From NCBI RefSeq assembly GCF_000278255.1, contig NZ_JH725081.1:38484-102483 (forward strand): a stretch of DNA of 64,000 nt, given 5' to 3'. The stretch's first letter is position 1; each line of letters opens with the position of its first letter. Source of the DNA: Bartonella melophagi K-2C. Its GTDB lineage: Bacteria; Pseudomonadota; Alphaproteobacteria; Rhizobiales; Rhizobiaceae. A model generated the notes under the pieces. It was not told the origin of the DNA, ran no database searches, and saw only the letters and a list, made by a program, of their open reading frames with translations. The translations under genes were made by a program, and so were the position numbers. Positions 58,640 to 64,000 of this stretch are shown here, piece by piece.

Positions 58640-60253
58640 ATGGCTATAAGCGCTAACAGGCTTGAACTTCTGCAAATCGCAGATGCTGTTGCACGCGAAA
58701 AGTCAATTGACCGTGAAATTGTCATTTCTGCAATGGCCGATGCTATACAGAAAGCAGCACGTTCACGTTATGGTCAAGAAACCAATATCCGTGCTGAAAT
58801 TAATTCTAAAACCGGTGAAATCAAATTGCAGCGTTTACTTCAAGTTGTTGATATCGTTGAAGATTATACAAATGAAATCGCTTTATCTGACGCCTTAAAA
58901 CATCAAGTCGATATAAAAATTGGTGATTTTTTCTGTGACCCTTTACCTCCTATGGATTTTGGGCGCATTGCAGCACAATCTGCCAAACAGGTTATTGTCC
59001 AAAAAGTGCGTGATGCGGAACGTGACCAGCAATTTGAAGAATTTAAAAATAAAGTTGGTGAAATAATTTCTGGTACAGTCAAGCGTGTAGAATATGGTAA
59101 TGTTATTGTCGATCTAGGGCGCGGAGAAGCTATAATACGACGTGATGAGCTAATTCCGCGTGAGTCCTTTCATTATGGAGATCGGATTCGTGCCTTTGTT
59201 AATGATGTACATCGTGAACAGCGGGGGCCGCAAATTTTCCTTTCGCGTACGCACCCTCAATTTATGGCAAAACTTTTTACCATGGAAGTGCCAGAAATTT
59301 ATGATGGTATTATAGAAATTAAATCCGTTGCACGTGATCCAGGTTCGCGTGCTAAAATTGCTGTCGTTTCACGTGATGGCTCAATTGATCCTGTTGGAGC
59401 GTGCGTTGGAATGCGAGGAAGTCGAGTTCAAGCTGTTGTTGCGGAATTGCAAGGAGAAAAAATTGATATTATTCCTTGGTCACCTGATGCTGCAACATTT
59501 ATTGTTAATGCACTACAACCTGCTGAAGTTTCAAAAGTCGTTCTTGATGAAGATGCGGAACGTATTGAGGTTGTTGTTCCTGATGACCAACTCAGTCTCG
59601 CTATTGGGCGACGTGGGCAAAATGTTCGTTTAGCCTCGCAATTAACAGGGTGGAGCATTGATATCTTAACAGAACAAGAAGAATCCGAAAATCGTCAAAA
59701 AGAATTTAATGAACGCAGTAAGCTTTTCATGGAATCCTTAGATGTTGACGAAATGGTCGGACAAGTTATGGCATCAGAAGGTTTTGCTTCAATTGAAGAA
59801 ATTGCCTATGTTGATCTTGAAGAAATCGCTTCTATTGATGGTTTTGATAATGAAACTGCTTCAGAAATTCAAAGCCGTGCACACGAATATCTAGAACGCA
59901 AAGAAAAAGAATTAGATGAAAAACGTAAAAAACTCGGTGTTGCTGATGAATTGCGATCACTTCCTGGCATGACAAACGCGATGTTGGTTGCTATTGGCGA
60001 AGATGGTATTAAAACAATAGACGATTTTGCAGGTTATGCAGTGGACGACTTAATTGGCTGGCGAGAACGTAAAGGAGGTCAAGTTCAGAACTTCTCTGGT
60101 ATCTTAACCCCATTTGATATTACACGTACTGATGCAGAAGCTATGATTTTAGCTGCACGAGTGCAAGCAGGTTGGATATGCCAAACTGATTGTGTCGCAG
60201 AAAATTCTACAGAAAATGAGAAAACAGATAACGTGGATGAAGATACACTTTAA
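58640..60253 (+). CDS. nusA: Transcription termination/antitermination protein NusA
   Basis: Binds RNA polymerase and RNA to control pausing, termination and antitermination. The 537-residue protein has the amino-terminal polymerase-binding domain ([20 protein letters not shown]), an S1 domain (about 135-200), two KH domains with [16 protein letters not shown] and [18 protein letters not shown], and a carboxyl part with helix-hairpin-helix repeats (about 375-520). ATG at 58640 is preferred to a TTG at 58613 because AAGGAG sits seven bases before it. NusA controls its own operon in E. coli. Confidence 0.96.
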   Translation: MAISANRLELLQIADAVAREKSIDREIVISAMADAIQKAARSRYGQETNIRAEINSKTGEIKLQRLLQVVDIVEDYTNEIALSDALKHQVDIKIGDFFCDPLPPMDFGRIAAQSAKQVIVQKVRDAERDQQFEEFKNKVGEIISGTVKRVEYGNVIVDLGRGEAIIRRDELIPRESFHYGDRIRAFVNDVHREQRGPQIFLSRTHPQFMAKLFTMEVPEIYDGIIEIKSVARDPGSRAKIAVVSRDGSIDPVGACVGMRGSRVQAVVAELQGEKIDIIPWSPDAATFIVNALQPAEVSKVVLDEDAERIEVVVPDDQLSLAIGRRGQNVRLASQLTGWSIDILTEQEESENRQKEFNERSKLFMESLDVDEMVGQVMASEGFASIEEIAYVDLEEIASIDGFDNETASEIQSRAHEYLERKEKELDEKRKKLGVADELRSLPGMTNAMLVAIGEDGIKTIDDFAGYAVDDLIGWRERKGGQVQNFSGILTPFDITRTDAEAMILAARVQAGWICQTDCVAENSTENEKTDNVDEDTL

Positions 60254-60271
60254 ATAGGAGACACACTTTAA

Positions 60272-60907
60272 ATGAATGAGCGGACCTGTATTGTGACAAA
60301 GAAGAGCGCTTCAACAACAGCGTTGATCCGCTTTGTCGTTGGTCCAAACAATCAAATTATCCCCGATCTTAAAGCTAATTTGCCTGGGCGTGGTATTTGG
60401 GTCTCTGCTCATTATAATACCATTGAAGAAGCAATTAAACGTAAAGCTTTTAGCAAAAATCTTAAAACAGATGTGGAGGTTGCTTCAAATCTTGCTAATA
60501 TTGTGGATAAACTCCTCCTAAAATCTGCCCTTGGGAGCCTTTCTATGGCGCGAAAAGCAGGTGCTGTTGTTACAGGTTTAACCAAAGTTGATTCTGCTAT
60601 TCGCTCTGGTCAGGTTGCTCTCGTGCTTCATGCAAAAGAAGCTACGGAAGGTGGTAAACGGAAAATTCTACAAGCAATCTATGCAATACAACAGAAAACG
60701 AATCAGGATATAAACGTCTTATCTTTATTTACAAGCGATGAAATGAGTGTGGCTTTTGGAGCTAATCTTGTGATACATGCAGCCTTATTGAATACAAAAT
60801 CTGCAGAGGGTTTTAGCAAAACGATAAACAAATTAATCGCCTATCGTAACGAGAAACACAATAAGCCTTGTGAGATGACGGCAAAAGCCGTGAAGGAAAT
60901 ACAATGA
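60272..60907 (+). CDS. RNA-binding protein, YlxR (DUF448) fused to an L7Ae-like domain
   Basis: A 211-residue two-domain protein. The first 90 residues are YlxR/DUF448: [25 protein letters not shown] and [10 protein letters not shown]. Residues about 95-190 form an L7Ae/L30e-like RNA-binding fold, with [21 protein letters not shown] and [16 protein letters not shown]. The fusion is usual in alphaproteobacteria, where each half has a separate counterpart in Firmicutes operons. AGGAG stands about eleven bases before the ATG. It overlaps infB by four bases. Likely role in translation or RNA metabolism, inferred from domains and operon. Confidence 0.9.
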   Translation: MNERTCIVTKKSASTTALIRFVVGPNNQIIPDLKANLPGRGIWVSAHYNTIEEAIKRKAFSKNLKTDVEVASNLANIVDKLLLKSALGSLSMARKAGAVVTGLTKVDSAIRSGQVALVLHAKEATEGGKRKILQAIYAIQQKTNQDINVLSLFTSDEMSVAFGANLVIHAALLNTKSAEGFSKTINKLIAYRNEKHNKPCEMTAKAVKEIQ

Positions 60908-63453
60908 GTGAAAATAATAATGACAAGATAACAGCTAAAAAGACGCTGACCCTCAAACGAACAGGGCTGGAAACTAGTATGGTCAAACAAAATTTTAGTC
61001 ATGGCCGTACAAAAGCTGTAGTTGTCGAAACTAAACGACGTAAAATTACACGTCCTGATGAAAAAGTTGAAACATCATTGTCAATTACTAAACCGCATGT
61101 GGCTCAACCGCGTTCCAAACCGCGGTTTGAAGAAAAAGCAACTCGTAAACCTATAGCCCAAAAAACTGTGGCTCAAAGTAATCTTTCATCAGCTGAAATA
61201 GAAGCAAGATTTCGTGCTTTAGAAGAAGCAAAAATCCAAGAACAGATAACGCGTCAACAAGCTGAAGAAAAAGAAAGACGTGTCAAAGAACGTGAAGAAA
61301 GCTTGCGTCTACAAGCTGCTCAAGAAAAAACAAAACAGCAAGACAATCAACACACTGTAGCACAAACTCAAATTTTCTCTCCTGCAGTCTCTCTAACAGA
61401 ACCAATAGAATCAGTAAAGGTAGCTGCCCCGTTTAAAAATACAGCTTCAATCGAAAAACGTGCCATAGATGACAATGAAGACGAAGAAAAGCGTAATCGT
61501 CGCGCTAATCTTTCCAAATCAGAAATACGTGCACCTAAAGCTGTAAAAGGAGCTGATGAACGCCGCCGCGGAAAACTTACCCTTAATAGTGCCTTAGATG
61601 AAGAAGGCAGTGCACGTGGCCGTTCAATGGCTGCAATGCGCCGCAGACAAGAAAAATTTAAACGCGCTCAAAGCCAAGAACCACGGGAAAAAATTTCTCG
61701 TGAAGTTATTCTGCCTGAAACTATTACCATCCAAGAACTTGCACAACGTATGGCTGAACGCTCCGTTGACGTTATTAAATTTTTGATGAAACAAGGCCAA
61801 ATGATGAAGCCTGGCGATGTTATTGATGTAGATACTGCTGAGCTTATTGCTATTGAATTCGGTCATACAGTTAAATGTGTCTCAGAATCGGATGTAGAAG
61901 AAGGTATCTTTAATATAGCTGATGACCCTCAAAAAATGCGGCAACGTCCACCAGTGGTAACAATTATGGGCCATGTCGATCACGGAAAAACGTCTTTGCT
62001 CGATGCTATTCGCAAAGCCAATGTTGCATCTAATGAAGCAGGTAGTATTACGCAACATATTGGTGCTTATCAAATTGAACAAAATGGTCAGAAGATTACC
62101 TTTATCGATACACCCGGACACTCTGCCTTTACAGCCATGCGTGCTCGAGGTGCTCAAATCACTGACATTGCTATTCTAGTAATCGCTGCAGATGATAGTG
62201 TTATGCCGCAAACAATTGAATCAATCAATCATGCAAAAGCTGCTGGTGTACCTATTATTGTTGCCATTAACAAAACTGATAAACCAACTGCTGATGCACA
62301 AAAAGTGCGCACAGAACTTATGCAACACGAAGTTTTCGTAGAATCCATGGGTGGGGAAACTTTAGAGGTTGAGATTTCTGCTAAAACTGGTCAAAATCTT
62401 GATAAACTTCTAGAAGCTATTCTTCTTCAAGCTGAAATTCTTGACCTGAAAGCAGATCCAGAACGAACTGCAGAAGGTATTGTTATTGAAGCAAAACTTG
62501 ATCGAGGACGTGGGTCTATTGCAACTGTTCTTGTCCAAAAAGGTGCATTGCATCTTTCCAATATTATCGTAGCAGGTAATGAATGGGGCCGTGTTCGTGC
62601 CTTGATTGATGATCATGGTAACCATATTAAAGAAGCAGGTCCTTCTACACCGGTTGAAATTTTAGGTATGCAAGGTACACCGCAAGCTGGTGACCGTTTT
62701 GCTGTTGTAGTGAATGAAGAAAAAGCGCGTGAAATTTCTGAATATCGTCAACGATTAGCACGTGACAAAGCTGTAGCACGAAAAGCTGGTTCTCGTGGTT
62801 CTCTTGAACAAATGATGACAAAACTGCAAACCACTGGTATAAAAGAATTTCCGCTTATTATTAAAGGAGATGTTCGGGGATCTATTGAAGCGATTGCATC
62901 AGTATTAGAAAAGCTAGGAAATGAGGAAGTATGTGCACGTATTGTTCACTCTGGTACTGGAGGAATCACTGAAAGTGATATTTCTCTTGCTGCAGCATCT
63001 AATTCTGCTGTTATTGGTTTTAATGTCCGAGCTAATAAACAAGTGCGTGATCTAGCGGCGGTTCAAGGAATTGAAATTCGCTATTATAACATCATTTACG
63101 ATCTCGTTGATGATGTTAAAGCAGCTATGTCAGGATTACTTTCACCAGAAAAACGTGAAACATTTCTTGGTAATGCTGAAATTTTGGAAGTCTTTAACAT
63201 TACAAAAATTGGAAAAGTTGCTGGCTGTCGAGTTACAGAAGGTAAAATAGAACGAGGAGCAAGTGTTCGCCTCATTCGAGATAATATTGTTATTCATGAA
63301 GGAAAACTTAAAACACTTAAACGTTTCAAAGATGAAGTCAATGAAGTGCAAGTTAGCCAAGAATGTGGGATAGCATTTGAAAATTATGAAGATACACGTA
63401 TAGGCGATATTATTGAAATTTTCCGAGTCGAGCACATTAATCGCACATTATAA
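60904..63453 (+). CDS. infB: Translation initiation factor IF-2
   Basis: GTPase that places initiator tRNA on the 30S subunit. The 849-residue protein has a charged, coiled amino-terminal half (about 1-270; Glu/Arg/Lys-rich) and an IF2_N motif ([24 protein letters not shown] starts near 276, here cited by its ends PETI and IKFL). The GTPase has [22 protein letters not shown] and NKTD; domains II-IV follow to the end. The ATG overlaps the YlxR-like stop (ATGA). It is the last clear gene of the rimP-nusA operon before rbfA. Confidence 0.97.
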   Translation: MSENNNDKITAKKTLTLKRTGLETSMVKQNFSHGRTKAVVVETKRRKITRPDEKVETSLSITKPHVAQPRSKPRFEEKATRKPIAQKTVAQSNLSSAEIEARFRALEEAKIQEQITRQQAEEKERRVKEREESLRLQAAQEKTKQQDNQHTVAQTQIFSPAVSLTEPIESVKVAAPFKNTASIEKRAIDDNEDEEKRNRRANLSKSEIRAPKAVKGADERRRGKLTLNSALDEEGSARGRSMAAMRRRQEKFKRAQSQEPREKISREVILPETITIQELAQRMAERSVDVIKFLMKQGQMMKPGDVIDVDTAELIAIEFGHTVKCVSESDVEEGIFNIADDPQKMRQRPPVVTIMGHVDHGKTSLLDAIRKANVASNEAGSITQHIGAYQIEQNGQKITFIDTPGHSAFTAMRARGAQITDIAILVIAADDSVMPQTIESINHAKAAGVPIIVAINKTDKPTADAQKVRTELMQHEVFVESMGGETLEVEISAKTGQNLDKLLEAILLQAEILDLKADPERTAEGIVIEAKLDRGRGSIATVLVQKGALHLSNIIVAGNEWGRVRALIDDHGNHIKEAGPSTPVEILGMQGTPQAGDRFAVVVNEEKAREISEYRQRLARDKAVARKAGSRGSLEQMMTKLQTTGIKEFPLIIKGDVRGSIEAIASVLEKLGNEEVCARIVHSGTGGITESDISLAAASNSAVIGFNVRANKQVRDLAAVQGIEIRYYNIIYDLVDDVKAAMSGLLSPEKRETFLGNAEILEVFNITKIGKVAGCRVTEGKIERGASVRLIRDNIVIHEGKLKTLKRFKDEVNEVQVSQECGIAFENYEDTRIGDIIEIFRVEHINRTL

Positions 63454-63571
63454 AATCACATGATAACTTTCCTCTTTATTAAATAAGAAAAATTATTGGG
63501 TTAATGGATAGTGCCTCTTTCCTTTTTAATTTTTTAAAAAAGTAAAGAGAAGAGAAATTGTAATAAAGGTT

Positions 63572-63988
63572 ATGAGTTCAATGAAAAACACAAGCTCATC
63601 ACAACGGCAATTAAGAGTGGGAGAACAAGTTCGCCACGTGTTAGCTCATATACTGCAACGAGATATTTTACTTGATAATGTCTTAAAAGATGTTGTTATT
63701 TCTATCTCTGAAGTACGTATGTCAGCAGATCTGAAAATTGCCACTTGCTTTGTTTCTCCGCTCAGTACTGTTCACGATATTTCTCATACTGCTATTATAG
63801 AAGTCTTGAATAAACATAGTCGTTTTATCCGTAAAGAAATTAGCCATCAATTGCGACAAATGAAATACATGCCTGAATTGCGTTTTCGGTTTGATAGTAG
63901 TTTTGATAATTTTTCAAAAATTGATGCTCTACTCCATTCACCTGCAGTAGCACGCGATCTTCTGCGTAATAACGAGCCTGAAAATTAA
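63572..63988 (+). CDS. rbfA: Ribosome-binding factor A
   Basis: Binds the 30S subunit and helps mature the 16S rRNA 5' end. The 138-residue protein has [39 protein letters not shown] with the KH-like fold, and [11 protein letters not shown] near the end. ATG at 63572 or, with better spacing from AAAGG, ATG at 63581. It follows infB by 118 bases on the same strand. Confidence 0.94.
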   Translation: MSSMKNTSSSQRQLRVGEQVRHVLAHILQRDILLDNVLKDVVISISEVRMSADLKIATCFVSPLSTVHDISHTAIIEVLNKHSRFIRKEISHQLRQMKYMPELRFRFDSSFDNFSKIDALLHSPAVARDLLRNNEPEN

Positions 63989-63994
63989 AAGAGC

Positions 63995-64000
63995 ATGGCA
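63995..64000 (+). CDS. truB: Possible start of truB, cut by the window edge
   Basis: An ATG-GCA with AAAAGAG just upstream lies seven bases after rbfA. In related genomes truB (tRNA pseudouridine 55 synthase) follows rbfA here; only two codons are visible, so this rests on gene order alone. Confidence 0.35.

Noticed and set aside
1-64000. tRNA, rRNA, CRISPR array, prophage, IS element or toxin-antitoxin pair
   Set aside because: None was recognised by reading both strands; short repeats are limited to the hbp loop and homopolymers.

Overview
The window reads as chromosome of an alphaproteobacterium of the Rhizobiales, almost certainly a Bartonella. The evidence is AT-rich DNA with long gene-poor gaps, several paralogues of the Bartonella heme-binding/Omp25-like porin family (Hbp), an autotransporter with the signal-peptide style seen in Bartonella surface proteins, a decayed L-lactate dehydrogenase gene, and typical Rhizobiales gene neighbourhoods (pmbA-like, bisphosphate nucleotidase, DUF4170, DUF374, waaA, lpxK; rimP-nusA-ylxR-infB-rbfA). 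I cannot name the species. No tRNA, rRNA, IS element, prophage or CRISPR array was recognised.

Layout. Bases 1-4.6 kb are accessory: the start of an autotransporter broken at a G6 tract, an orphan frame, one hbp gene and an lldD pseudogene. Bases 4.7-22 kb hold housekeeping genes: dcd, mutL, a six-gene minus-strand operon for lipid A/Kdo synthesis, a patatin-like lipase, rsmD, an RluB-type pseudouridine synthase, tadA, a lipoprotein and ileS. Bases 22-26 kb are an hbp array with two intact genes and two decayed copies. Bases 26-42.7 kb carry rnd, an M20 peptidase, mutM, a SleB-type hydrolase, phoU-pstBACS, gshB, a MoeB/ThiF-like E1 enzyme, the yejBEF peptide transporter and a membrane-anchored cytochrome c. 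From kdsB at 42.8 kb to the right end every gene is on the plus strand: kdsB, the SRP RNA, dnaX-ybaB-recR, tsaB-rimI-miaB-ybeZ-ybeY-corC-lnt, an XRE regulator, metK-trmB, then rimP-nusA-ylxR-infB-rbfA and probably the first codons of truB.

How the genes work together. Much of the window serves the cell envelope: LpxK, WaaA and KdsB make and attach Kdo to lipid A, Lnt matures lipoproteins, Hbp proteins and the autotransporter face the host, and SleB remodels the wall. A second block is translation and RNA: IleS, TadA, RluB, RsmD, MiaB, TsaB, RimI, YbeY, TrmB, RimP, NusA, IF2 and RbfA. A third is genome upkeep: MutL, MutM, DnaX, RecR and Dcd. Uptake is covered by Pst and Yej. Variation and decay are concentrated in the surface-exposed genes.

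I did not find a clearly new multi-gene system. The observations most worth following are the G-tract frame break in the autotransporter, a consensus promoter followed at once by an intrinsic terminator in front of rimP-nusA-infB, the tandem hbp array with decayed copies and a short repeat inside one of them, and a MoeB-like enzyme that has lost its zinc cysteines.
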